The position numbers and the translations under genes are program-made. A stretch of 64,000 bases of DNA, taken from Lysobacter sp. M2-1. Its GTDB lineage: Bacteria; Pseudomonadota; Gammaproteobacteria; Xanthomonadales; Xanthomonadaceae. The notes below the pieces were generated by a model. The model was not told where the DNA came from. It searched no databases and was given only the letters and a program-made list of their open reading frames with translations. The stretch is from contig NZ_JAKPBU010000001.1 of assembly GCF_022662495.1 (NCBI RefSeq), forward strand, positions 682,001-746,000, in the 5' to 3' direction. Shown here in pieces: positions 53,251 to 62,076 of this stretch (its first letter is position 1; each line of letters begins with the position of its first letter).

Positions 53251-55065
53251 ATGCACGGCGGTGGACTCGAACTGGCCCTGGTATTCCTGCTGGCCGCGGT
53301 GATCGCGGTGCCGGTGTTCAAGCGTTTCGGGCTGGGCGCGGTGCTGGGCTATCTGGCGGCCGGTGCGGCGCTTGGGCCCAACGGAATCGGCGTGATCCGC
53401 GATGCCGAACGGGTGCTCACCGCCAGCGAGATCGGGGTGGTGATGATGCTGTTCGTCATCGGCCTGGAACTGTCGCTGCCGCGGCTGAAGGTGATGCGCA
53501 AGCCGGTGTTCGGAGTCGGCGGGTTGCAGGTGGCCCTGAGCGGACTGGCGCTATGCGCGCTGGGCATGATGCAGGGCCTGGGCTGGAAGGCCGCGCTGGT
53601 GATCGGCCTGGGCCTTGCACTTTCCTCCACCGCGGTCGGCCTGCAGCTGCTGGCCGAGCGCAAGGAACTGGGCACCGATCACGGGCGCCTGGCCTTCGCC
53701 ATCCTGCTGTTCCAGGACCTCGCGGCGATTCCGCTGCTGGCCGCGATCCCGCTGCTGGGCAACGTGGCCAACCCCGATGCCGGCGAAACGCCCTGGCTGG
53801 CCATCGCCAAGGCGGTGGGCGCGATCGCCCTGCTGGTGTTTGGCGGGCGGGTGCTGCTGCGCCAGGTGTTCCGGATCGTGGCGCGCACCGGCATGCCCGA
53901 GGTGTTCACCGCGACCGCGCTGCTGATCGTGCTCGGCAGCGCCTGGCTGATGCAGATCGCGGGGCTGTCCGCGGGACTGGGCGCGTTCCTGGCCGGCGTT
54001 TTGCTTGCGGATTCCGAATTCAGGCACGAACTCGAATCGCAGATCCAGCCCTTCGAGGGCCTGCTGCTCGGTCTGTTCTTCATGGCCGTGGGCATGAGCA
54101 TCGACCTGCGCCAGGTCGCCGCCGAACCTGCCGCGATCGCCGTCGGCGTGGCTGTGCTGATGGCGGTCAAGTTCGCACTCCTGTTCGCACTGGGGCTCAA
54201 GCCCGGCGGCCTGGACGCGCGCGGCGCCCTGATGCTCGGCAGCGTGCTGGCGCTGGGCGGCGAATTCGCCTTCGTCGTGTTCGCCGAAGCGGACAAAGCC
54301 GGCCTGCTCGACGCCGGCGCGCGCGCCCGGCTGGTGGCCATGGTGGGTGTTTCCATGGCGCTCACGCCCCTACTGCTCATCGGCATGACCCGCCTGGTCA
54401 AGCGCAAGGGCGAAAAGAAGAAATCCGCGCGCGCCTACGACGAGATTCCCGACGACCATCCTCAGGTGCTGATCGCCGGCTTCGGCCGCTTCGGCCAGAT
54501 CGTCGCGCGGCTGCTGCAGTCGCAGCGGATCAAGTTCGTCGCGATCGAACACGATGCCGAGCAGGTGGACTTCTTCCGGCGCTTCGGCAACCCGGTCTAT
54601 TACGGCGATCCGGCCAAGCCGGACCTGCTGCGCGCGGCGGGTGCGGCCAACATCAAGGTCTTCGTGATCGCGGTGGATACGATCGAAGCCAGCCTGCGCA
54701 CCACGCGCCTGATCCGGCGCAGCTATCCCGAGGCGAAAGTCTACGCGCGCGCGCGCGATCGCCGCCACGCCTGGCAGCTGATGGACCTGGGCGCGATCGC
54801 GGTGCGCGAAACCTTCGCCTCAAGCCTGGAACTGGGGCGCGAGGTGATGATCGCGCTGGGCATGGATTCGCAGCTGGCCGAGGAACGCGCCAACCGCTTC
54901 CGCGAACACGACGAGCGGGTGTTGGCCGCGCAGCACCTGGTCTACGACGACGAGGACGCGCTGCGCCAGACCGCAAAGGATGCGCGTGCCGAGCTGGAGC
55001 AGTTGTTCGAGGCCGACCGCGGCGAAGGCGTCCTGGGTCAGGTCGGCGGCAAGGGCGTGCAATAG
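53251..55065 (+). CDS. Kef-type monovalent cation:proton antiporter (CPA2) with RCK domain
   Basis: 604 residues from ATG 53251, which follows GGAGG by five bases; the alternative GTG 53245 overlaps that site. Residues about 8-390 form a CPA2 antiporter with some twelve helices (LGYLAAGAALGPNGIG; ALVIGLGLALSSTAVGLQLL; FAILLFQDLAAIPLLA). A TrkA-N/RCK nucleotide-binding domain follows (VLIAGFGRFGQIVARLLQ, near residue 405). This is the KefB/KefC layout, which exports K+ in response to glutathione adducts, but glutathione-contact residues cannot be verified by eye. Confidence 0.9.
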   Translation: MHGGGLELALVFLLAAVIAVPVFKRFGLGAVLGYLAAGAALGPNGIGVIRDAERVLTASEIGVVMMLFVIGLELSLPRLKVMRKPVFGVGGLQVALSGLALCALGMMQGLGWKAALVIGLGLALSSTAVGLQLLAERKELGTDHGRLAFAILLFQDLAAIPLLAAIPLLGNVANPDAGETPWLAIAKAVGAIALLVFGGRVLLRQVFRIVARTGMPEVFTATALLIVLGSAWLMQIAGLSAGLGAFLAGVLLADSEFRHELESQIQPFEGLLLGLFFMAVGMSIDLRQVAAEPAAIAVGVAVLMAVKFALLFALGLKPGGLDARGALMLGSVLALGGEFAFVVFAEADKAGLLDAGARARLVAMVGVSMALTPLLLIGMTRLVKRKGEKKKSARAYDEIPDDHPQVLIAGFGRFGQIVARLLQSQRIKFVAIEHDAEQVDFFRRFGNPVYYGDPAKPDLLRAAGAANIKVFVIAVDTIEASLRTTRLIRRSYPEAKVYARARDRRHAWQLMDLGAIAVRETFASSLELGREVMIALGMDSQLAEERANRFREHDERVLAAQHLVYDDEDALRQTAKDARAELEQLFEADRGEGVLGQVGGKGVQ

Positions 55066-55145
55066 CCTGACCGGTCTGCCGGAGTTGCACCGCCGGTTCG
55101 ATACGCGCTGCAACCTTGGCCCGGTAAGACGGGCGGGCGCTGCAG

Positions 55146-58100
55146 TCAGCGCGGCTCGCGCAGGAACCTGGCCATCGACACGCCCGGCTGGCCTGGCTCG
55201 AACTCGGCGGCGACATCGACGAAACCGCGCATCACCGCGATCTCGCGGGGAATCCGGTTGAGCGCGTCGCGCTGGTCGGGATCGGCACCTGCGCGCAGTA
55301 GCAGCTGGGTTACGCGCAGCAGTCCGTGCAGGGCGGACAGATGCAGTGGACCGAATCCGCGCGGGTCGCGGGCATCGAGCGACACCTCTTCGTCCAGCAG
55401 GCGCTCCAGGCCGGCGAGGACCACTTCCTCGTCGCAGGCGGTGCCCGGTTCGGCGCGCGCGCCGAGCAGCAGCAGCAGCGGGGTGACGTTGCCGGCGGCG
55501 GGCGCATCGGGTTCGCCGCCGGCAAGCAGCAGGGTGTCGAGCAGCGCCAGCAGGCGCGTCCGGTCCCGCGCGGTGAATCCGTACAGCGCCGCGCAATGCA
55601 ACGGCGTGAGTCCCTGCGCGTCGCCCGCCTGCACGTTGGCGCCGGCGCCGAGCAGGCGCGCGCATACATCCGGCAGGCCGAGCGCCGCGGCCAGCATCAG
55701 CACGGTCACCTCGCCCGGCAGGCGATGCTCCAGGCCGGCGCCCGCGTCGAGCAGGCGCTCGACGATCTCGCCCTGGCGCATGCTCACCGCGGCCGACAGC
55801 GGCGTCGCGCCGGTGTTGGCCGCGCGCTGCGGATCGGCGCCGCGCGCCAGCAGCAGGTCCACGGTGGCGCGATGGCCGCCGCCGGCTGCACGCAGCAGGG
55901 CGCTGCAGCCCTGCGCATCGGGCGTGTCGATCGGGAAGCCGAGGTCGAGCAGGCGACGCACCGCATCGGCATCGCCGACGATCGCAGCGGCCGGCAGATC
56001 GGTGGCCTGCAGCGCGCGCCTGGGCAACGGCCAGCCGCGCCAGTCCAGCCAGTCGGCCAGGTCGCGGCGGCCGGCCGACAGCGCCACGCCCAGCGGCGTC
56101 TGCCCATCGGCCGCGCGCACATCGGGGTTGGCGCCATGCGCCACCAGCGATTTCAGCGCCGATTCGCGCCCCAGCGCCGCGGCCAGATGCAGCGCGCTCA
56201 TGCCGCGGCTGTCGCGCGCATCCAACGACACGCCGCTTGCGAGCAGGCGTTGGGCGAGCCGGGTCCAGCCCAGTCGCACCGCAAGCGCGAGCGGTGGATC
56301 GCCGCCTGGCGAGGGCGCAAACGGATCCGCGCCGCGCTCGAGCAGTTCGATCGCGACGCGCTCGAAGCCGCGGGCGGCGTGGTCGCCGCCGGCGCAGGCG
56401 CCGAGGAAGCGCGCCAGTCCGCCGACGCCCGCGGGCGACACGCCTCGTCGCAGCAAGGCCTGCAGCGAGGCCAGCAAGGCCGGCCGCGCCAGCAGCTGGA
56501 AGATGGCCGTGTCGCCTCCGGCCGCGCGCACATCGGGGTTGACGCCCTGTCCCAGCAGCCACTCCAGACCGGCCGGCCATGTGAGCGCGACTTCCTCGCC
56601 CAGCAGCGCGCCCAGTTCGTCCGGAGTCAACAGCCGCGCCAGCGCGGGATCGAGCGCGTCGGGATCCTGGCGTTCCAGCGCCTCGCCGAGCAGGGCGGCC
56701 GGCGGGCGGTCCGGCAGATGGAGTTGTCCTTCGGCTTCCCCGATGTCGGCCGCCTCGTCGCCGGCGACGCTGGCCGGCAGTGCATAACCGGGGTCGAGCG
56801 CAGACACCAACGACCAGCGCCCCGCCTCCGCCGCCAGATCGACCGCGCGCTTGCCCGACTTGTCGACATGTCCCGGATCCGCGCCCACTTCGAGCAGCCG
56901 GCGCACCACCGCCACCGATGGCGTGTCGCCCGCGCAGGCCAGCGCCAGAGCGCCGCGGCCTGCCTCGTCTTCAGCGGTGGCGTCTGCCTTGGCGGCAAGC
57001 AGCGCATCGACGGCGCCAAGCCGCCCGCCATACGCGGCATCGAGCAGCGGTGTGCGGCCGGCGGCATCGCTGGCGTGCACGTCCGCGCCAGCGGCCAGCA
57101 ATGCGGCCATGATCTCGACATGGCCCGCCTGCGCGGCTTCGTGCAGGGCGCTGCGTCCGCGCGCATCCCGCGCATCGATCCTGGCCTTGTGCTTGAGCAG
57201 CAGCAACACGCCGGCGGCATCGTCCTCCTCGCTGCCCGCGGCGGAGAGCAGCGCAGGCGATGCGCCGTCGATCTCGGCCTTGGCGCCGCGCTCCAGCAGG
57301 AACCGCGCCAGGCGCCAGTTGCCGGCGGCGCAGGCGATGCCCAGCGGGGTCACCCCGTCGCGATTGCGCACGTCGAGTTCGGCCGCCGCATCGCGCAACA
57401 GCGCAGCGACGCCGGGATCTGAACTGCGCGCAGCGTGATGCAGAGGCGTGTTGCCCTCACCGTCGGCCGCGCGCGGGTCGGCGCCGTTGGTTAACAGTGT
57501 CATCACGGCTTCCGGACGCCCATGCCAGCTGTCGCGCGTCGCGGCCAGCAGCGGGGTCATCCCGGCATGGGCGGCATTGAGGTCGACGCCGCGTGCGATC
57601 AGCGCGCGCAGCAGCCGCAGGTCGGGCAGCACCGCGGCGAGCACCGCCAGGCTGCGCTGGTCGCGATCCTCCGGCGGCGGTAGCGCCTGCGGATCGGCGC
57701 CGGCGTCGAGCAGCTGCAGCGCGCGGTCGACCCGGCCGCCACGGGCGGCGGCGAACAGCGCGGCTTGCAGATCGCCCTCTTCCAGCGCGCTCGTTGCGGA
57801 TTCATCCTCGTCGAAAGCATCAGCGTCGAAATCCTCGATCGCGAGCATGGCCAGCGACGCGGCGCGCGTGCGCTGGACCAGCCAGTGAAGCAACGGCCAG
57901 CCGGGTACGGCGGCAGCGGCCAGCCACCAGCGGCTCGTGGCGTCCAGCCCGCCCGGCCAGGCGAGCGCGCCGATCCACGCCAGGAGGGCCAGCACCGCAG
58001 CGGCCACGCCCAGACCGCGCCATGCACCGATTTCGCTCTCGCCCAGCGCGCGCCAGCGTTGCGCCAACCCGCCGCCATCGCGTTCGAGCGACTGCCACAG

Positions 58101-58448
58101 CGGCCAGGTGCGCCACAACCCGATCAATGCGATGCCGACTGCGGCGCTCAGCGCCAGCGCCGCGCCCGCGCCACCGCCTTCGCGTACCGCCGACAGCGGC
58201 CACCACAGCAGCAGGGCCAGCCCCGCCAGCGCCATGCCCCAGGCCATCAGCAGCGCAAACGCATCCTCGCGCGGATGGGTGGCGGTGGGCGCACGCCAGT
58301 ACCGCAGCGCCAGCGCGATCGCCGGCTGCGCCAGCAATCCTCCCGCGGCGGCGATCACGCCGCCCAATCCGCCTGCGATCGCGCCCAACCCGCCGATCAG
58401 CGCGGCGACCGCGAAGGGACCACGGGCGCGCAATGTGGATTCAGGCAT
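55146..58448 (-). CDS. Large membrane-anchored ankyrin-repeat protein
   Basis: 1100 residues. Five or six hydrophobic segments fill residues 10-190, then an acidic linker ([13 protein letters not shown], near 204), then ankyrin repeats to the end. Repeat signatures recur: [110 protein letters not shown]. At least 15 repeats are visible. It probably presents a large protein-binding surface at the inner membrane. Its start overlaps the YcgL gene by eight bases, so it follows cydAB-ycgL in one transcription unit. No enzymatic domain seen. Confidence 0.85.
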   Translation of the reverse strand: MPESTLRARGPFAVAALIGGLGAIAGGLGGVIAAAGGLLAQPAIALALRYWRAPTATHPREDAFALLMAWGMALAGLALLLWWPLSAVREGGGAGAALALSAAVGIALIGLWRTWPLWQSLERDGGGLAQRWRALGESEIGAWRGLGVAAAVLALLAWIGALAWPGGLDATSRWWLAAAAVPGWPLLHWLVQRTRAASLAMLAIEDFDADAFDEDESATSALEEGDLQAALFAAARGGRVDRALQLLDAGADPQALPPPEDRDQRSLAVLAAVLPDLRLLRALIARGVDLNAAHAGMTPLLAATRDSWHGRPEAVMTLLTNGADPRAADGEGNTPLHHAARSSDPGVAALLRDAAAELDVRNRDGVTPLGIACAAGNWRLARFLLERGAKAEIDGASPALLSAAGSEEDDAAGVLLLLKHKARIDARDARGRSALHEAAQAGHVEIMAALLAAGADVHASDAAGRTPLLDAAYGGRLGAVDALLAAKADATAEDEAGRGALALACAGDTPSVAVVRRLLEVGADPGHVDKSGKRAVDLAAEAGRWSLVSALDPGYALPASVAGDEAADIGEAEGQLHLPDRPPAALLGEALERQDPDALDPALARLLTPDELGALLGEEVALTWPAGLEWLLGQGVNPDVRAAGGDTAIFQLLARPALLASLQALLRRGVSPAGVGGLARFLGACAGGDHAARGFERVAIELLERGADPFAPSPGGDPPLALAVRLGWTRLAQRLLASGVSLDARDSRGMSALHLAAALGRESALKSLVAHGANPDVRAADGQTPLGVALSAGRRDLADWLDWRGWPLPRRALQATDLPAAAIVGDADAVRRLLDLGFPIDTPDAQGCSALLRAAGGGHRATVDLLLARGADPQRAANTGATPLSAAVSMRQGEIVERLLDAGAGLEHRLPGEVTVLMLAAALGLPDVCARLLGAGANVQAGDAQGLTPLHCAALYGFTARDRTRLLALLDTLLLAGGEPDAPAAGNVTPLLLLLGARAEPGTACDEEVVLAGLERLLDEEVSLDARDPRGFGPLHLSALHGLLRVTQLLLRAGADPDQRDALNRIPREIAVMRGFVDVAAEFEPGQPGVSMARFLREPR

Positions 58449-58713
58449 CGGTGCCCCAATCCTCGCCCAGCGGATCGGCTGCGGCGCTGGGCGGGAACTG
58501 CAGGTGGAAGCCGCGCGCGACCAGGTTCTCGCGGACCGCCGCGGGATCCTCACGCGCCAGCGTGCGATCGGGCGTCAGCTCCACGTCCAACACGAATGCC
58601 AACGGCCCCAGCTGCGTGCGCAGCGGCTCGGGCAGCCGGGAAAATCCATCGCGTTCAGCCAGGTACACGTAGGTGTCGGCCCTGCGCTGGCTCTTGTAGA
58701 CGTAGGCGTGCAT
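58441..58713 (-). CDS. YcgL domain protein
   Basis: 90 residues from ATG 58713 ([18 protein letters not shown]). The family pattern continues with [30 protein letters not shown] and [14 protein letters not shown]. Cytoplasmic; function is not established. Its stop overlaps the start of the ankyrin gene by eight bases. The open frame continues upstream to 58800, but those residues do not match the family. Confidence 0.88.
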   Translation of the reverse strand: MHAYVYKSQRRADTYVYLAERDGFSRLPEPLRTQLGPLAFVLDVELTPDRTLAREDPAAVRENLVARGFHLQFPPSAAADPLGEDWGTDA

Positions 58714-58806
58714 GCACCGGGGGCTGCGCGGATCAGTGCTGGATTGTGCGGGAAACCACGCAAGCGTGAAACCCGCCACATAGCGGATGTGCCGGAACAC
58801 CAGGCG

Positions 58807-59814
58807 CTAGTGATAACCCGAATCCGCCGCGACCTTGCCCGCGAACACGCGATACGACCACCACGTGTAGCCCAGGATCACCGGCAACAGCAGCACCAGC
58901 CCGACCAGCACGAAACCCTGCGACGACGGCGGCGACGACGCCTGCCAGATGGTCAGCGCCGGCGGCACCAGGTAAGGCCAGATCCCGAACACCAGGCCCG
59001 CGAAACCCAGCACGAAAAAGCACAGGGTCAGGACGAAGGGTTTGGCGTCCCGACCGTCCTGCATCACCGCCAGCCACAGCGCGAAGGCGTTCACCAGCAC
59101 CAGCACCGGTACCGGCGCAAGCCACCAGAAATTCCCGCCTTCGAACCAGCGCGCCATGATCCGGCTGTCGAGAAACGGCAGCCACGCGCTCACCAGGCCC
59201 ATGAACACCACGACCACCAGCATCAGCGGACGTGCCAGCGTGCGTGCGGTGCGCTGCAGCGGCCCTTCGGTCTTCAGGATCAGCCAGCAGGCGCCGAGCA
59301 GCGCGTAGCCGAACACCACCGCAGCGCCGGTCAGCATCGAGAACGGGCTGAAGAATCCGAACATGCCGCCGGCGTACCTGCCTTCCTGCAACGGCATGCC
59401 TTCCACCACCGCGCCCAGGATCACGCCCTGCCAGAACGCCGCGCACAGCGAGCCGAGCGCGAACGCCCATCCCCACAGCGGCCTGGAAGCATGGGCCTTG
59501 AACCGGAACTCGAACGCCACCCCGCGGAACACCAGGGCGATCAGCATCAGCAGCACCGGCAGGTACAACGCGGAGAGGATCAGCGCGTAGGCCTTCGGAA
59601 ACGCGGCCAGCAGGCCCGCACCGCCCAGCACCAGCCAGGTCTCGTTGCCGTCCCAGATCGGCGCGGCGGTATTCATCATGTGGTCGAGCTCGTGCTCGTC
59701 CTTGGCGAACGGGGCAAGGATGCCCAGCCCGAGCACGAAACCATCGAGCAACACGTACATCAGCACGCCGAAGCCGATCACGCCGAACCAGATCACGGGC
59801 AGCCAGTACTCCAT
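58807..59814 (-). CDS. cioB: Cytochrome bd-type quinol oxidase subunit II
   Basis: 335 residues with about eight membrane helices. Subunit II of a bd-type terminal oxidase. Conserved blocks are WFGVIGFGVLMYVLLDGFVL at the start, MMNTAAPIWDGNETWLVLGG (residues 46-65), and FWQGVILGAVVEGMP. The heme subunit gene upstream overlaps it by one base (TGATG). The Q-loop of subunit I is the short type, so I use cio rather than cyd; the small subunit CydX was not found after this gene. Confidence 0.92.
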   Translation of the reverse strand: MEYWLPVIWFGVIGFGVLMYVLLDGFVLGLGILAPFAKDEHELDHMMNTAAPIWDGNETWLVLGGAGLLAAFPKAYALILSALYLPVLLMLIALVFRGVAFEFRFKAHASRPLWGWAFALGSLCAAFWQGVILGAVVEGMPLQEGRYAGGMFGFFSPFSMLTGAAVVFGYALLGACWLILKTEGPLQRTARTLARPLMLVVVVFMGLVSAWLPFLDSRIMARWFEGGNFWWLAPVPVLVLVNAFALWLAVMQDGRDAKPFVLTLCFFVLGFAGLVFGIWPYLVPPALTIWQASSPPSSQGFVLVGLVLLLPVILGYTWWSYRVFAGKVAADSGYH

Positions 59815-61232
59815 CAGCCTCGCCCCTCCACCGGCTCATCGGGCAGCGACAGCGGCCGTGCCGGCGTTTTCTCGCCGCCTTCGGTGTCCTTGGGCGGCTG
59901 CGGCACCGGGCCGATCTTGAGCAGCTTGCGCAGGTACCAGACGCCTGCCCCGAAAATGAAGGCATAGGCCGCGGCGTACACGATCAGCGAGGACAGCACG
60001 GCCGCCGCGGCCACGTTCGGACTCACCGCATCGCTGGTACGCAACAATCCGTACACCACGTACGGCTGGCGTCCGATCTCGACCACGTACCAGCCGGCCA
60101 GCAGCGCGATGAACCCGGCCGGGCTGAGCCAGCGCCAGCCGTCGAGCAGCCAGCGCCCGCTTCGGGTATGTGTGTCGAACAGGCGTCCGCGCCGCCACGC
60201 CCGTAGCGAGGCCAGGGTGAGCAGCAGCATCGCCACGCCCAGGCCGACCATGATCCGGAACCCGTAGAACACCGGCGCGACCGGCGGTCGTTCCTCGCGC
60301 GGGACCGCGGTCAGGGGCTGGATTTCCCCATCCAGGGTGTGGGTGAGGATCAGGCTGCCCAGTTTTGGAATCGCCAGTTCGTAATCGTTGCGCTCTTGCG
60401 CTTCGTTCGGCACCGCGAACAGCACCAGCGGCACGCCCTGGCCGCCCCCTTCGTTATGCCAGTGGGCTTCCATCGCCGCGACCTTGGTCGGCTGGTGCTC
60501 GCCCACGTTGAGCCCGTGCAGATCGCCGGCGACGATCTGCAGCGGCACCGCGATCGCCGCGAATGCCACCGCATGCCGCAGCATGCGCTTGCCGGCTTCC
60601 ACGTGCACGCCGCGCCGCAGGTACCACGCGCTCACTCCGCCGATCACGAAGCAGGTGGTGATGAACGCGGCCAGCACCATGTGCACCAGCCGGTACGGGA
60701 ACGAGGGATTGAACACGATCGCCCACCAGTCGGCGGGGTGGAACACGCCATGCGCATCCAGGGTGTAGCCCTGCGGCGTCTGCATCCAGCTGTTGGCGGA
60801 GATGATCCAGAACGTGGAGATCAGCGTACCCAGCGCCACCATGCAGGTGGCCAGGAAATGCAGGCGATCGGACACGCGCTTCCATCCGAACAGCATCACG
60901 CCGAGGAAGCTGGCTTCCAGGAAGAATGCGGTCAGCACCTCGTAACTGAGCAGCGGACCGAGGATGTTGCCGGCCTTCTCGCTCAGCACCGCCCAGTTGG
61001 TGCCGAACTGGAAGCTCATCACGATGCCCGAGACCACGCCCATGCCGAAGGACACGGCGAAGATCTTCAGCCAGAAAAAATACAGGTCACGCCAGAGGGC
61101 GTCCTTGGTCCGCAGCCAGCGCCATTCGATGAAGGCCAGCCAGCTCGCCAGGCCGATGGTGAAGGCCGGGAACAGGATGTGGAACGAAATGACGAACCCG
61201 AACTGGATCCGTGAGAGCAACAGCGCATCCAC
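59814..61232 (-). CDS. cioA: Cytochrome bd-type quinol oxidase subunit I, cyanide-insensitive type
   Basis: 472 residues, shorter than E. coli CydA (522). It oxidises quinol and reduces oxygen to water using hemes b558, b595 and d. Heme ligands are in place: His18 (SFHILFP), His184 (RLVHM); Glu98 (SYEVL) is the conserved acidic residue. The Q-loop region is short and GRQPYVVYGLLRT replaces the GRQPW...GEVLPT of CydA, which marks the CIO subgroup. It starts the operon cioA-cioB-ycgL-ankyrin. Confidence 0.92.
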   Translation of the reverse strand: MDALLLSRIQFGFVISFHILFPAFTIGLASWLAFIEWRWLRTKDALWRDLYFFWLKIFAVSFGMGVVSGIVMSFQFGTNWAVLSEKAGNILGPLLSYEVLTAFFLEASFLGVMLFGWKRVSDRLHFLATCMVALGTLISTFWIISANSWMQTPQGYTLDAHGVFHPADWWAIVFNPSFPYRLVHMVLAAFITTCFVIGGVSAWYLRRGVHVEAGKRMLRHAVAFAAIAVPLQIVAGDLHGLNVGEHQPTKVAAMEAHWHNEGGGQGVPLVLFAVPNEAQERNDYELAIPKLGSLILTHTLDGEIQPLTAVPREERPPVAPVFYGFRIMVGLGVAMLLLTLASLRAWRRGRLFDTHTRSGRWLLDGWRWLSPAGFIALLAGWYVVEIGRQPYVVYGLLRTSDAVSPNVAAAAVLSSLIVYAAAYAFIFGAGVWYLRKLLKIGPVPQPPKDTEGGEKTPARPLSLPDEPVEGRG

Positions 61233-62076
61233 GAAGCTACTCCGCAGCGGAGGGAACGCCGCGGGAGGATTATCTCATGCGAACCCGGGCGGGTACCGAT
61301 CTGGTACGGCCGATGGGGCTGACGCGCGGCCTGCCCTTCGAGCCATTGCTTGTCGAGGATCGGAGATCTTCCGACTCGTCACTCCCGCGCAGGCGGGGGG
61401 ATCTATGGACGTTGCTGCTGGGTTGCTTAGGGTCCGGGGTAATGTCTTTAGGAGCAGAGCTTTCGCCTGCGGCGAGTTACTTTTCTTTGCTGGTGCAAAG
61501 AAAAGTAACCAAAAGAAAGCACCTTCCTCGACAAGTCGCTCAAGGCGTGCGGGTGGCGAAGGAATTTTCGGACTCGGCCTCCTGCCTCGATCCGAAAACG
61601 GCGGCCATCCATGGCCGCCGCCCCTCCGGGGTTTCCGGGTGCTGGTAGCTGCTGCGGGACTGCGAAAGTCAAAGGCGCCGGCAAGCCCGGTTTCCAGACG
61701 ACCTGCTGCCGACGGCCCGATCTCCGTCTTTGATCTTCTCGACACTGCACATGCAATCCGCATCCGGACACCCGGAGGGCGGCCGGCATGGATGCCGGCC
61801 GTTTTCGGATCGAGCCATGGATGGCGAGTCCGAAAATGGCGACAGCACCGCATCTCCCCTGAGCGGTGTTGACTTCACGAGTAGGTGCTTTCTTTGGTTA
61901 CTTTCTTTGCACCAGCAAAGAAAGTAACTCGCCTTCAGGCGAAAGCTCTGCTTCGATAGCCGCGACCAAGGGAGAAGGGTTCCTCCGCACATCGAGAGAG
62001 TAACCCCATGTCCTTCGGCATTAGCGCCAACCCACGCCCCTGCTAACCTGCGCCGGTTTCCACACACCTCCATCCG
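61233..62076. other. 844-base non-coding spacer between cioA and the S9 peptidase
   Basis: The spacer holds the composite inverted repeat given separately, and at 61380-61402 a short palindrome CTCCCGCGCAGGCGGGGGGAT, similar to the CATTCCCGCG-AAGGCGGGAAT dispersed repeat common in this family (shown here as two parts of a longer match). Open frames in it translate to repeat-derived sequences without family resemblance. The cioA and peptidase promoters must also lie here. Confidence 0.7.
61452..61954. repeat. Composite inverted repeat, two about 190-base copies facing each other
   Basis: Outer arms 61452-61528 and 61879-61954 match as reverse complements (AGAGCTTTCGCCTG..., GTTACTTTCTTTGC..., AAGAAAGCACC). 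Inner arms about 61563-61640 and 61760-61837 also match (TTTTCGGACTCG, GATCCGAAAACGG, a CCATCCATGG-type palindrome, CCTCCGGG). About 120 unrelated bases lie in the centre. The outer arm is itself a palindrome (GTTACTTTTCTTTGC / GCAAAGAAAAGTAAC). No transposase is present. Confidence 0.85.

Noticed and set aside
58575-58806. Possible CydX small subunit just after cioB (a frame starting [10 protein letters not shown])
   Set aside because: CydX starts with a short hydrophobic helix; this frame is Arg-rich, lacks it and overlaps the YcgL gene.
61211-61872. Open frames over the cioA-peptidase spacer on both strands
   Set aside because: They translate the inverted repeat (the same residue strings appear from both arms), so they are repeat-derived, not genes.
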